Positions 37,441 through 51,600 are shown, numbered from the stretch's first letter. The stretch is DNA of 64,000 nucleotides from Thuidium tamariscinum (GCA_947034885.2 OX344749.2:9625501-9689500); one strand, 5' to 3'. Program-made: numbers and translations. The notes: generated by a model not told the origin, from the letters alone.

Positions 37441-40400
37441 TGCTATCCGGAAGAACAACCATGGTTGAAAACTTAAAATGTGTCAAAAGTGGAAAACGCC
37501 CTGGGACAGGGTCCAACAAGAGCACACTCGTGCGCGCGATGATGGAGCCCGGCAGTGCAGACGCAAAGGGAGCCACTCACTGAACCTGAATGCAAGCCAG
37601 GCACGAATCTTCCGTTTCATCAGTCGCTGCATGACGAGCGAGGAACTATCTCATCCCGCAAGCACGCCACAGCGGAGCTCTCTCCATCTCCCTCCGATCC
37701 ATCTCGAGAATTCTTCCGTTCATGCATTTCCGCCTTCGATTTTAATTTCTCTGGGACACGCTTGCCGTTTACTGTTGTGGCCAAATCCCAAGCGCCTACC
37801 GCCATAGCTGGTGCAACTGGAGGCTTCTAGACTGCTCCGATCCTCGTCGGTCGGTCCAGTGCATGCAGGGCTGCAGCCCGATGCATGAATTCGCTTCAAT
37901 TCAGGCGGTCCAAAAGAAAGGGAACCAGCTAGGTGCTACCTCGATCAGTTCTGATGGTACACGCTTGTTTCGCTTCCTATTCCTCCATCTGGCGAAACGG
38001 GAAAAGCGCCGAGCCACTGCGTCGATCGATCATTACTGTACATCATCAACGATGATCACTGATCGCGATCACTCCCAAAAGATTTAATTTGAATGCACAG
38101 GCACACTAGTTTAACTACGAGCTGGCCCTCCGTTCGCAATCTCTTTGTTGGCGAACGAGAGTTTCCCGGACAGAAGGGAAAGGTCGTTAACACGGCATTC
38201 AAGGGTAAGTAATGAATTCGAGTGTCAACGACCGAAGTCGCTGGATATAATTGACAACAACGGAAGGCGTTTTTGAAGACGTACTCGTTGTTAGACTATG
38301 CGATCAGTGCTTCGACCATACTTGGATGCGCTGTCGAGGAACGTAAGGCGACTGAAACATACTGATCGGCTGGGTCACATGGTTAGCATATTGGGCAGAT
38401 AATCTCGTATGGCCGGGTGACAGATGATTTATTCCAATTGAAGACTATTTCGTTTACTTTAGACTATCTCCCTGTTGAAAGGTTTGGTTATTCTGGAATT
38501 AGAGTGCATTGTACACTTCAACAGTCTTCGAAACAGCTGCTAACATATATCTTCGGCCGAACCACTCATTCGAGGAAGAATTAGGATATCCAAAGCGTTT
38601 TAATCCTCGCCGACATCATTGAGCATAGATCAATAACCCTTGCTAGTAACATATCACTGGTCAGAAATTCTGTACAGTAAGGAGTACAGAATGAAACATG
38701 AGCACCGCAATTTGTCGGAACCAGACCAATGGCAGTCCTGGAGTCCAATGCCTCCCTCTGAGAAGCCATGAAAAGGGCAAGACTTCGTACGTGGCAGTCG
38801 CAGAGCTCGCCATGTCTGTCTGTTTGCCATCAAACCACCTCCATTACGCCCCCAGCACAGCAATTTCCTTCACTTTTCACATGGGAACGCTCTCCAGCAT
38901 TTTTCAGATTGGTGCCCATTCTCACAAATTACAGAATCTCAGAAATTCACTTGCTCTGCTTTGTGCAGACCTCGGAATATTCAGACTACAGTGGAAACAC
39001 CCAAAACCGGCCAAATAAGGAATTCAGCATAGTTGGAGGCAACATTTTCTAAAAATGATATTTTTCTAGTATTAGCGAGTGAAAATCATGGATATTAAAA
39101 AAAATTATATTTTTCGGATACAACATGTAATTTCTACAAATTTTCAAAGTGTTGGCTCCCTAGACCTGTGGAACTGTCCTGTAGGTGCCCAAAACTGAAC
39201 CCTGCAAAAATCAGCACTCAGCCAACCAAATTTTTCTATGTGTCCCTCATCAAATTACAATCATACATGTGGCGAACACATTAAGAGAAGTCTACTGACG
39301 CATTTGGGTGAATCTACAGTCCACTGCCAGGAACAGGTGCGGGAATGGGTGTTTTGCCCTGAGGTTTGAAATTGGAGTAGGTTTGAGACTACACGCAGAG
39401 AGCAGGGCGATCGCGTTCTGTTCACGTCATTAACTTACTCTGGTCTTGGCCATTCTTGCTCATTTCAGCACAATTGTTTCAGCTCTGTGATATCTCCTCT
39501 TTGGCATTGCAATTTGGGTTGACATCAAAGCGCTTGAAGAGACCTTGGTTGTTTTATAGTTGTATCGGTGAAAGAAACGTCAGAAAGAGCGACGTTGGAG
39601 AGAGAATTGCAGCTACGGAAGTAGCGACTCAGCGCGCTCTCTTCACGAGTGCTGCCGAGCCGCTAGTTGCACGGACCCAGGTGGGCCTAGATCGAATTTT
39701 GCGAATGAGTGGAAGTTGCCCCGATCGTGCATGTCTTGTGATCGCTTTCAATTTGTGTGGGTTTGCCGAATGATTATGGAGCTTGTATTAGTCAAGCTTA
39801 TAAAACCCAAAGCCCTCATTTTTTTCAAGCAGTTTATGGAGCTTAAATGGAGATTTGTATTTTTCATCGTCATTAGTTTTTGGACTGAAGTTTTTTACCA
39901 AAACTTCTTTCCATCTAAATTTCCCTTTCCACAGTATGATCAATCACCAGTACGGTCGTTGTAAAACGCTTGAATCCTTGGTCCTTCAAGGGTTAAGTTG
40001 CTGTGATTAGGTTGGTAGTTGGAAATAGTTGGAGTCGTCCTCACCTTTTGATATGCGGATGGTGCCGATTGCGAGAAGAAAAATTCGGCTAATGCCTCAT
40101 GTTTTTATTGAAGGTGGGGTTGCGGTGGATCTTTTGCAGCGAGGTCGATGCTTGAGTCATGAGAGCGCGTTTCCCAGAAGAAGTGTGCAGTTTGTCACCC
40201 GGGAGTTTGCAAAGAGCGCCGCCGGTGTGCGTCTGAAAGTGCTCGTCGTTAGGGTTTCAAAGGGAAGAAGCCGAAGCTCAGTTCCTATTTATGCAGGTGT
40301 GTTTTCGGGCCTGTTGATGATTTTAGTTATGGCTTCCAGTGCAGAATTTTATGAATCTTCACTCGATCAGAAATCACTGATGGCAGGGGATACGAGAATT

Positions 40401-40766
40401 GTTGGAGATGCGATTTGACCCCTGTTTTCGAAATAGCAACTCATCTCTTTCAGTACACTTGGTTGGACTTTCAGCAAGTAGTGAAAATGCCTATCTTTGA
40501 ATGGAATGTGTTGTTTAGTTCCAGTAATTGTGGTCTACAACCTTTCACTTCACGCTTTGAAATTGCATCAGAGATTCATTCATAGCAATAAAATTCTTGA
40601 ATTCAAGAGAGTTTGGCTTTTGTGCCCTGGAGTGGTCTCTCCAGACCTGTGTGAACTTCCCCGCAAAACTGTCACTCCTGCATATGTTAAAATGCTTCAA
40701 CTGATGCAACTATATGCTCTCCCTTGAATTGGAGGCACAGTTATTTGATTGCTTGCTTTACTGTGT
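37441..40766. other. GC-richer single-copy DNA, no recognised gene
   Basis: The composition rises at 37.45-38.3 and 38.6-40.7 kb. Open frames of up to about 130 codons exist (37478-37807, 37555-37830, 40029-40418 on plus) but none shows a motif I recognise. A repeat end (GTCCTTCAAGGG then TTAA) lies at 39981-39996. A small gene or promoter here cannot be excluded. Confidence 0.3.
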
Positions 40767-40811
40767 ACGTTGGATGCCGACAATGTGCAGATGAAGCCAC
40801 TTCAACCCTAG

Positions 40812-42275
40812 ACTATTCTCAATTGTCTTGTTGGATTTGGATTATTCTCTTGAGAGAGGCTGATTTTCTGGATTGATACATCATTCTGTTCATTCAGTAG
40901 GTTCATTCCTTGTTCGTCCGCATGTTGCTAAGCTTTGTGCGGAGGTTATTTTCTCCACCTTAATCATATATACCCTTGCAATACCTACAATCCCGCTGTG
41001 CAATTTCTTTGCAGTTTGGCATCGACCTTCGTGGAAGTGGCAACTTGCTGTTAGAATGTAAGTTGCCATCAGTTTAAATGTTTGAATTGAAACTTAGTTG
41101 AGGAGCTTGTAGCCAAGAACTCCGCTCTGGGGATGCACTGGATCTATAAATTATGCACCCACTGGAGATCTGGTGGTGAGGACAGACCGATTTAGACCAT
41201 GAAACTTTGCATGATCACTGGATGTCCTTGTTCTTGACGGTTGAAGGGATTTAATCTGTGATGGAAGAAAATTGTTCGTGAAGCCAGCTTAATCATTTCA
41301 ATCTCATTTAGGATAACTCACTTCGAAGTTTGTAGGTTGGAATCAGGAGTACATCGAATTGTGCGTCCCGTGGTGTCGTCTGCAATTAAGTGTCCCAGAG
41401 CTGAACATTGGGCTTTTCGAATGGACGTTCGATCTTTTCTCTTTCCTTGTCCAGGTGAGAATGTGGATCGAATAGCAAATTTGACACTTAGCTTCCATGT
41501 TTGCAAAGAGTCTTTGATCTACTATGTCTTCTAAACTTCAACTGATTAAAATGTGCCTGTATGGAGCACAACTGGAGAAAGCAAGGCAACTCACATTGGG
41601 ATGCTGCGTATCCTGTCAAGTGTGAGCGCGTTGGAACCATATAATTTTGCTATTTTAACATAATTTCGTGATAACCGTTTCCTCGTGAGCACTTGTGCTA
41701 AGAGACAATTTAGCACGGCGTATTTCAAACAAGGAATGTCGTTGAGCAAACTTTGGGTAAGGGTTTGTTGCTTAACAATGTGGGGGTATAATTAGAGGTC
41801 AAGGAGTTTCTCAACGTGTTCTTGTCCCTGGTTCTTGTGCAGTGATCTTTAAGTATATCAGGAATCAGCTAGAGCTTCGAACTGGCATTTCCTGTGGTGG
41901 AAGAGGCTTTGATTGGTTGTACTTTAGATGATAATTTACTGAATGTTCATGTACACTCCACGCCCTTCCCAGTTGCAAGGAGCTGCCATTGATTAGTGGC
42001 TGCAGCTTGCAAGATGTAATTTTCTGGGCTGTGCAGATCAAAACTGATCATACATGGAAAACTTCTCAGCCGTTGATTAACTACACATGTTTAAAGCTTT
42101 GGATTGACATTGTAATTATTAGTGCTTGGTAGGTTCATCCTAGTTTGGGCGTTTTCGTTTAGACTCCAGTTTATAGTTTGTAAACTTTAGTTTGACGAGT
42201 GCTTTTTTTATTTTCAATTTTATTCAAATTCAGTGTTCCTCATCATGAGATAACAGGAATTGTTGAGTGGGCTCT
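40812..42275. other. Upstream remnant of the older kinase unit, copy B
   Basis: This aligns with 16383-19446 of copy A but lacks about 1.6 kb corresponding to roughly 16.75-18.35 kb. The exon-1 equivalent near 42016 reads ATGTAA, as in copy A. No intact gene is present. Confidence 0.5.
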
Positions 42276-43040
42276 TTGTCGAGCTCACACGCCTGAGCAG
42301 TTTCTGCAGCTCTCCAAGAAATGTATGGAGCAAGCGCAAAAGATGACCAACTAAGCAACGAGTGTGGTTTCTACCTCTTTAAAAGACACCTATGGACAAT
42401 GAAAATGATGAACTTAGAAGTTGGATTTAGCTGTGGATGCTGCAGGGTCATTCTTATCGATTTTTGGCAAGAATGATTCCCTTCTAAATGACATGGAAAC
42501 TTGTCTTGAACTTTCAAGCTCCTTTGATATGCTTTAGCCATTGTAACGAAGAACTTCATTTCATTCGAAGTTGTTGCCCAGGAGCATGGATTCAAGCAGC
42601 CGTGTTGTTGACAAATCATGTGGCAGAGCCTATTTCATCACCATATAGGCTTTGATTCGGAGGTGTTGACACTATTCTTTATGGGACGCTCGTTTGCAAC
42701 CACAGGGGATGGTGTTTATGAAGCGAAAGTGTGTTGATTGATGAGGAAAAGGCAATGGCCGATAGAGAAATGCTGTTGAAAAATGTGACTGCATTGGTTC
42801 ACTTGAATAAATTCATCAATACAGGACGCAAGGTTCGTGGCTATTTTCTTTGGCGTACTTGAATTTTAACTGTTGAAATGATGCTCCGATCCAAGTTGGA
42901 AGAGGTCTGGAGTACCTACATTAGATGAGGATTGTCCACCGGGCCTTGACGTCGATGAACATTGTCGTAAGATACGTGAAGACGGAGAGCTCAAGCATTC
43001 ATGAAGTATTGGTGAAAGTGCCCAACATTACTTATCAACT
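42276..43040 (+). pseudogene. Decayed older paralogue of the tandem kinase gene
   Basis: The translation begins A-H-T-P-E-Q-F-L-Q-L-S-K-K-C-M-E-Q and then meets a stop, matching the start of exon 2 of the intact genes. Further blocks match the helical region (CPGAWIQAAVLLTN near 42580 and EEKAMADREMLLKN near 42747). The sequence then jumps to the catalytic-loop stretch (IVHRALTSMNIVVRYVKT near 42931, HRD changed to HRA). Most of the kinase N-lobe is missing, and there are several stops and frameshifts. Copy A retains only the last part (19447-19530). Confidence 0.8.
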
Positions 43041-43269
43041 TAATACATGATTCATGGGACGAGCCCTCCTCAAGTCTTCACACTGTATTAAATTTCATTC
43101 ATTATGTATCAGCAAAAGTTAATCGAATTTTACAGGTGCTTTCTATGCGGTCATTTTGGACACGCGATGGAGCCTCCTTGAATACCGGTGTCCATGATAC
43201 CGTATTTGGACCTTGCGTATAGACAGAGTATTTGACATTAAATCACCTGACTATGAAAAGTAATGTACT

Positions 43270-44260
43270 GTATGTTCTTTCGGAGTAGGAGAGGTCGCGG
43301 GGGTGCGACGACGACGAAAAAGGAGCGCGGCGTAGGTCGTGTTTATGAAGTCGCCGGTTTGAGTACCGGGCGGGACGGACCTCACGCCGAGCCGGAGGAA
43401 ACTCCAACTTGCATTTCTGCGTGGGGCGTTTTGTCGAGGATTTAACTCAGTGCCGACTGCCGAGGGGCCACCGGTGAGGGTTTGGTCTCCAAACCCGAGT
43501 TCTCCTCGTCTCTCTCGTTCTCTCTCGTTTTGACGAAAATCGTTTCTCCTGTGGCGGATCTGTTTCCCTCCCTTTGCAGCGAGTCCTGTGGAATTCCGCA
43601 GTCTAGGACAACAGCAAATCCATACGTGAGCGAATGTGTCGAAATCGGTGCGCTTCTGGGGCAGCTCGTCTTTACCGACACTCGCAGAGACGAGGTTGCT
43701 TCCCGATCCCAAGGCAGAATTGATCGGCGCGGTGAGTGGGAGAGATCGCCGGTCCTGTAAGTTGTCACGATTGTGTTTGTGAGACTGCTGGTAGAGGTTG
43801 ATGCATGAGTTTGAGGTCTGCATGATTGGCGGTCACGTACCACTGCTCTGTTCTTGTCTGGCTGGGTTTAAATTCCTTGCACTTCTTGCAATTGAAGTTG
43901 ACTGTTCCTTGTGTGATTCACGACAGGATGGAGTTTTTCAGAGAAGACAGACGCAATCTGTTCCTCTCTCTTCGTTTTCGCTCATAGTGAACCCTTTTAA
44001 ATTGTCTTGCGAAAGTGCTTCCATCAGAATCTGTCTGCGTCGCCGATGCTCTTCGGCTGCTCTTCGATCCTCTAGCTGTCTGCTTTACCGACAATTCGCC
44101 GACATTGAAAGAGGTGGGCAAAATCCCAGGAGCGCGCTCCTGTACCCTGTACAGTCCAGAGAAGGCAAATCCCAGTGCAGGGTACATCAGGTATGGTGCA
44201 CTTTTCCGTGTTCCCGTCCTCCTGGGATTTTGCGTAGTAACCTTGTTATCTTCTGATTGT
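43270..44260 (+). promoter_or_regulatory. GC- and CT-rich upstream region of kinase gene B
   Basis: This is the counterpart of 19790-20760, including the CTCTCTCGTTCTCTCTCG tract. High conservation together with frame-breaking indels between the copies suggests promoter or leader function rather than coding. Confidence 0.4.
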
Positions 44261-46550
44261 TGCGTAAGGAAATAAGATTTGCGGAGTGTGAGGGTTATGA
44301 TGCTCGGGACTAGTAATGCTGGGGATCGGGAGACTCGACAGGAGTACTAGACATAATACCCGAGTATGGTCATATTCGTTAAAATGGTTGTTTCGAAGTG
44401 TTGCCATCGTGACATTCCAAGGCACAAAGCTTTGAAACTTAGGGGGGTTTAGATAAGAGGATCCAGATTATGCGCCTGGGAACATGCAAATCTCTTGGAC
44501 TTTTCTCATTTTGAATAATGCATAAAGATAAATTGACTGTTCTAGAGAACATCAAGATAAACAGGTCTATACATTTTCCTTGATCTGATGGTCCTAGCAT
44601 GAGGTGAAGGACATGTTTGGGGATACATTTTCCTTGATCTGAAGGTCTTAGCATGAGGTGAAGGATGTGTAACTTGGGGCTTGAAATGAGGGGACTGATA
44701 TATCATGATCTTATATCTTCTTTTTGCTGGTCAATGAGACAGCAAAACGGTTGCCTTGAATACCAGATTTGGCATTACATCTGAGATAATCACCCTTAGT
44801 AAGTTGCCGAGCAAAGCCACAAGTCCGTGAGTTGGACTTTCGGTAGTGGTTGAAAGTTGAGTTTGTGACCACTGGCTGCGTTTTATTGTAGAACTGGATT
44901 ATGGTAACCATGTTGGCAGACCCCATGATCAGCTATTTCTCCAAGTCCCGTCGTCACTGCTCCATTCCTCAATTTTTTCATACACGGTTTGCTAGTGAGA
45001 GGGGCGGCCAGTAGATGACTCTGGTAGTGATGATTTAACTCTTCAAGGACAAACCTGCCGAGGGGCACAGTTTTAGGGTTAAACTTGAATTTTACAAAGT
45101 TCTTGATTATATATGTCTGAAAGCTTGACTAAAAAAATGTAGTTCCAGTAATTTACTTTTTATTCCTTTTTATTTTTCCCAAAATTGTTAAGATTGTAAC
45201 GTTTGTGACACTTTGAAGGTACCATCTCGAAAGCTTAAAATGCACTGCTTTTGAACGATTGTATCAATTTTTTGTTAGAGAAATTTCTGGATTAAATCAT
45301 ATGAATTTCAATTTAACGTTTTAATTATGAAAAGATGAACTTAAATTTTGGATATACTTTACCACATGAGAAAATATTACATTTTTGAATGGTGCTTTAA
45401 TATAGAAAGCTTATGACTTTTGACCCAACAGGAATATGGAATGGTAAAGCGATCTACACTTTGATGCCAGAAGTTGCTCATGAAGCACTTACTAATGCCA
45501 AATCGTGTCTCTCCAGATAGAATAAATTATTTTGAATTGTTAGGTTGGATACGGGAGTGCATCAAACTAGACATGAATGCGTAGAGTTCTTTGTTCAGAT
45601 TTGGAATGTTTTAATACAGTAGTGTGATTTGTCACTGAACTATATAAGCGAGATACTCAGTTGTTTGGTGTATTTCATCTTCCTCCAAGACCCTCTAATA
45701 TATTACCTTGATTGCTTTTATAAATTTCAACCGATCATTGTCTAATGTGCCATTTTCAACATGTTTTAGAGCAAATTAATAATTCAATTGAGTAAGCAAG
45801 CATAGCAATGTAGGTTGACGTTGGAGTTGCTAGGATTCTAGGGAGTCCCTAGCTCATGTGTAGTTCTTTGACCATGAAAACTCCAAAGAAACTAGGTGAT
45901 GGCTAGCTAGAAAAACCTCAATACTTCAAGCTTAAACTGTATTTTAATGCTATTTTCCGATTTTTCATATCAAAATTTTTAAATCTTGAATTTTTTTTTC
46001 TCATTCTTGCGTGGTGCGAGTTCACTTGCAAATGAAGGATATTTGTCTTTGTTGTTTTCCTCCGACAAGCTTAGAGCCTAGATTTAAGAAAAGTGGAATG
46101 GATGCAAGAATGTAGATCTTAATTCTAAAATGCAGTAGAGAATATGTTTTTGGTCATAAATTATTGTAAGCAAAACATCTATTATTGCAAATTTCATGAA
46201 ATTGTTCCTTAGCACTACAGATATCTTCATTCCAAAAATAAAGTAGAAGGATGGTCGATGTTCATCCTTATTCTCCTATATATACAACATCAGTTATAAC
46301 AGTTGAATCGTAGAGGGTGATTCCAAGAGTAAATTTGAAACTGTTGATAATACAAGCTTGATGGCATAGGTGTAGGCGTCATCATCTGAAGGTAAAGCAC
46401 ATCAAGAATGAACATTGAATCATGTTTTGTAGTAGAAGATTATTTTTTGTACCCTGGATGCTACCTCTGAATGATGATGTCTTTATTAGGAAGAAGCGCA
46501 AACCCTTCCTACTTGCAAGGTGCTTTGGATGAGTTGTTGGTGCTTCGAAG
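44261..46550. other. Upstream DNA of kinase gene B
   Basis: This aligns with 20761-22919. It contains a short local tandem duplication near 44575-44665 (CATTTTCCTTGATCTGA repeated) that is absent from copy A. No gene was recognised. Confidence 0.4.
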
Positions 46551-48653
46551 ATGTTGTTGTCTACGTTCTTCAAATCAAATGTCACCATAAATGGTAACTT
46601 CTCATCCCTTTATAGATTTGCCTAGGTAAAACTATAGAAGTGACATTTGATTAGTATCTTGTTCGGAATGCATTTATTCATGATATTGTTAGATTGTAAT
46701 AGTAAATCTCAAAGTTTGTTTTTATTGAATTCAGCAAGTCATTTGAGATGGTTTTTTCTCCTTACGATAGTAAAGATTATGGTTAGTTCATTGTACAAAT
46801 TGATTGTTTGATTGTGTTTTTCACCCAGCCCATTCATCTGAAGACTTCTTGAAGCTCACAAGAAAATGTATGGAGCGTGTGCAAAAAGTGACCTCGAAGG
46901 GTATTATGATAACTCCTCCAAAATTCAACTATGATCAGTGCAAATATCTAGCTGATAAGTTGAAGTTGGTCGTGAAGAGTACTGAGGCTCTTCCACCTGA
47001 CGAGGTTACGAACTGCTTCGAAGTTATCAAGCTTGTACATGGTTTTGCAAGTGTTGTAGAGAACATCATTCAAAATTGTCGCCAAGATAGATGGATTCAA
47101 GCTGCTATGACAATGACAAATATATCGAAGTGCATATCATCACTAGGCTTTTATTTGGAGGCAATTTCGCGATCCTTTCTTGGAGTCTTGACTTCAACCT
47201 CCATTGATGATATATATCAGTCCGAAGTGAAAATCGTTGAAGAGAAGGCATCTTCTGATAGAGAAACACTGCTAAGGAATTTGAGTGCTTTGCTTCATGT
47301 AATGCCAACAACTTGGAAAGTGCGCCAGTTGGCAACTCTTCTACTTGAGGGACTTCAACACCGGCAACATCACAAAAACGGTAGTATGCCAAGACTTTTT
47401 CAAAATGTCAAGGACAACCTCATAGTAAAAGAGCAATTGGGAAGGGGCTCTTTTGCCACTGTATTCAAGGCATCGTGCCTAGGAATTGAAGTTGCTAAGA
47501 AGACATTTTATGCTCGAGATTCACCTGATTTTGAGAACGAAGTGTCCATTTTGCAGACACTATCCCATCCTAACATTGCTTCTTTATTTGGCTATGCAAA
47601 GGAGGATCAAGAATGTTCCCTGATCATGGAGTTAATGGACGAAGATCTTTTCAGCTTGATTCGGAAGAGAATGAAAGAAAACAAGAAGCGGGGATATCCA
47701 TTTGATATAATGGAAGCTATAGATTTGATGCTTCAGATTGGAGGCGGCATGAAATACTTGCATGAGATGCGGATTGTTCATCGAGACTTGAAAGCATTGA
47801 ATATCCTTGTGAAACATGTGAAGACAAGAGACTCAAAGATTGCTTATGTATTGGCAAAAATGTCCGACTTTGGATTGTCAAAAATAAAACAAAACAGCTT
47901 GACCCACAGCAGTCAAACTCCCAACATGGGCACTGCACGTTGGATGGCTCCGGAAATGATAAAACTCCACCTTGCTGGAAGTTCGGTTGAGATCTCGAAC
48001 ACTGATGCTAGTGATGTCAAGGTTGCCAAACATCCTTTCAAAAGCGATGTGTACAGCTTTGCTATGGTTTGCTACGAGATCTTGTCTGGAGAATTGCCTT
48101 ACTTTGAAGAGTGCTTCCCAAATGAAGTGAAGAAGAAGGTATTGAAGGGTGATCGTCCTCGATTACCGAGTCATTGTCCTCCAGCTCTGAAGTCCTTGAT
48201 GGAGAAATGTTGGAATGCGGATGCCAGCAAACGTCCTTCTTTTACTGAAATTTTTGCAAAGTTGCGACAATTACAATGCGGACTTGTAATGTCTCGTAAG
48301 TTCCTTCATCTAATTCTGTGCATTGGTTGTGAATGTATTATTATCATAGCGGAGGTTATTGTACACTAAGGATTGGAGATCTTATGTTTATGTTTCTTAA
48401 GTTGGATATGTTCCTGTGACATATTGAATGGATTAGACTCTTTGCTTTGCCAGGCATGATTTTTTATAAGAAGAGAATTCAAGTGGGGACTTCAAGTGGG
48501 GAAATCGAATGGGTAATTTTACCCAAAAAGTTCACAATTAATAAACTGAGCAAAATGACAAATTACTTTTCCGCAAGTGACAAGATTGGAGATGGACGTC
48601 TTGGCACATTTTACAAGGGTGTTCTTCCTAATGGAACAGTAATAGCTGTCTAG
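46551..48653 (+). CDS. Kinase gene B: helical region, active-looking kinase 1, then a TAG stop
   Basis: Exons 46551-46593, 46829-48295 and 48454-48653 give a 569-aa product. The N-terminal helical region and kinase 1 match copy A closely and look active: Gly loop GRGSFATV, Lys239, HRDLKALN, SDFG and APE. The third exon enters the second kinase domain, where the Gly loop GDGRLGTF is better preserved than in copy A. It ends at TAG (48651-48653), exactly where copy A has TGG and an active kinase has its VAIK lysine. The product would thus be a single kinase with a short tail. A GT at 48640 (ACA|GTAATA) would splice in frame to the next exon and skip the stop; transcript data would decide. Regulation is probably similar to copy A, since the upstream DNA is shared. 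Confidence 0.75.
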
Positions 48654-51600
48654 CGCTCAAGACCCGATGGTTACTGGAAGAGCTTGATAAATATTCAAGC
48701 AGAGGTAATTTCCACCACGAAATTTGTAGTTTAAGATTTCAAAAGCTTAGATTTAGCTTATAACATTGGGAGGTTTGTGTTTAGGATATGAATTGAAATA
48801 ATTAATTATGCATGTAAAGAAAAGCTCCGTAGTGAATAATATGATGCAATTACAGTCTAATATATAATTCGTTTTTATCTTTTTCATTTAAATTGAAATA
48901 CCGTGGCTAATTATCATTGTCGGTAAAGAATAATTTTGATCAAAGCTACTAGAATGTTACGGAAATTGCTTTTTCTTGAGAATATTTTTTTGTATGAAGA
49001 AATTACAAATTATAAAGAAATATTCCTATTTGAAGCATCTGCAGGACTTAGTTCCCCAATTTTAATTAAGCATTCACCATGGAATATTGATCTTGATAGC
49101 GAGTAGAATAATAGAGGGTTCTATGGTTTTGGGACATATATGTTAGTGATGTGCAATGAGAACATTACAAATTACTCTTAAAGGACTAGGCATTTATATT
49201 TTGAGTGATGGAGTAAAATATATTTTATGTACCCAATAAGTTGTTTTTTGTTCATTCTAATGTTTGTACATTAATTCTTAAATATTGGTAATGTCCAAAA
49301 TGTCAAGATTGTTCTTCACAAATTTTCTTCAGTTCAAGAAATGCAAGCATGTTTCACCTTGAAAACTAACTGTTTTTTGGATTGACAAATGGCTATTGAG
49401 TATGACTTCATCTTCTATGTAAGATATTATTTCATGAAAAAATTGACCGTACTTAGACCTAATCAATCTAATTCTTAGGTGACAAGTTCTTGTAAAGATC
49501 ACTAGCATTCAATCTATAATCAATCTTAGAGGGAATTTTAATGTTTGGTTTCAGAATTTATTGGTGCAATGTTGGATTCAATAGTATGGATGCGATCTAT
49601 GGGTCATAATTCACAACTTGAGTTCAATAGTCATAGTTGATTATTCTTCTAAGTTACACTTTATTCCACTTTTTTTCTTTAAATTTGAAGTAACCCATGG
49701 GGTTAAGGGTATGGGTTAAGTAGGTAAATCACGAAGATACATTACTATGAATTTTATTGGAATTTTTGGAAGATTGTGACTAATAGCTTAGGAGGATATA
49801 AGACCCTTGTAAGAGTAAAATAAGTTGATTATAGAAGAGCCTCTTCATGGACAAGTCTTCTCGTGATTTGTATCATGCTTATTTACCTTCTTGTGGTTGG
49901 TTTTGTGTGATAATGTAAATTTCTTGAAGTAGTTTCAATTGGTTATTTTGATTTTCATTGTAAATTTGTTTTTTCTTGCACTAATTTTGATGTTGTATTG
50001 TATTGCTTGTCACAAAATAAATAATCTCTAGTTTTGTACCTTCACTCATAGACAAGACATGTCATTGAGACTACATATATAAGACATGTCATTCTGGTGT
50101 GCATTCATCTTCAAATTGGTATAACTATCTAGTTAATTAAGACTTACTTTTCAAGTGCTTGTTGTGTGGTATATTAGATTAAATCATCCGGCATTCAAAA
50201 AGCACATCCAAACCTCTTACAAGTAGTTGGTGATTGTGTGACTCCAAATGACTGTTTTCTAGTCTACCCTGATATTTCAAATGGAACTCTACGTTCCCAA
50301 CTACAAAGTAAGTTTCTATCACAAAAAACACACCTAATAGTACAAAGTCTAAGATGTTGCCAATTTTTAAGAAGAAATGTTTATCTCTTTACTTAATCTT
50401 CCAAATGTCTCCAAATTGTAATTTTCATTTCATCTGACATCACTTAGAATCACACTTTATTGCATCACTTAGCATTAAATTAATTAATGGTTTAAGACTT
50501 GTGTGCGATTTTGCAACTTTGGTTTCACATGTGACTTTCTTTAACTTTGGTCTCACATATATTTTGTTTTCAGAATTTGATGATGGAAAGCCTGCTTTGA
50601 GTTTCAAGATGCGAAAACATATTGCTCTAGGAGTGGCAAAGGGATTGGCGTATTTGCATGAAGAATGCAGCCCAAAGATTGTTCACCACAATGTCCAGAG
50701 TGATAAGATCCTTCTTGATGATAATTATGAGGCCTTGCTTTCAGGTTTTGAATTTTGTGAGGTTATTGACCCTGTGCCTTCGAGATTGATACAGAGAACT
50801 TTGAGCTACATGGAGCGAGGCTACATGGAACGAGGCTACATGGCACCTGAATATTTTAACGAAGGAGTGGTCTCTGAGAAGGCCGAGGTTTATAGCTACG
50901 GAGTTGTATTGCTGGAACTCATCACTTCACGAGATACTGATTGCGGAGTTTCATATCTCGCTGACTGGGTAAATTGCTCACATTCACATGTTGGACTTCC
51001 TAAGTAGTAGTACAACCATTCCAAGAACACATTGCTACGTAAGAAAGCAAACCATATTCCTAAGTTTGCTAGGTCTAAATTTGGATCAAACTCAATAGTA
51101 ATTCCAAACCTTGAATGAAATTTTATAAGGATGAAAACACAATTATCCATTTGCATGAATATGTGATAATTGGTTGTAACATTGTGAACTTAATATACTT
51201 GATATCAAGTTCATTAGTACATCCAAAGAAATATAACTACAAAAATAGTTAAGAATAAAACATTTTTGTATATAGTTTGTTTAATGAATGTGAAAATAAT
51301 ATTTTCTTTGGAACAATCTGGTGCTGATTTCTATCACATAAGTCTTCTCTTCTCATTCATTTAAATTGTTGAAAGTTTTTGAATTTGTATTATGAATAGC
51401 AACTTTAGTTTTGTGTGAGCAGGTTTAAGTTGGTGAATTTGTAGAGGTATCCTCATGAACAAAATAGGGAAGGTCTTGTTATAAATTACATCATACTTTT
51501 TACTACACCCTCTGACAAGTTATTTCCTTATGATGTTATTTAAGTTCTTTACATAGCACATTTTCATTAACAACCACATTATGAGTGCAAATTGCATGTG

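Noticed and set aside
40029..40418. 129-codon frame in the single-copy region upstream of copy B
   Set aside because: No motif or hydrophobic pattern was recognised, and there are no clear splice partners. Reported only as part of the intergenic stretch.
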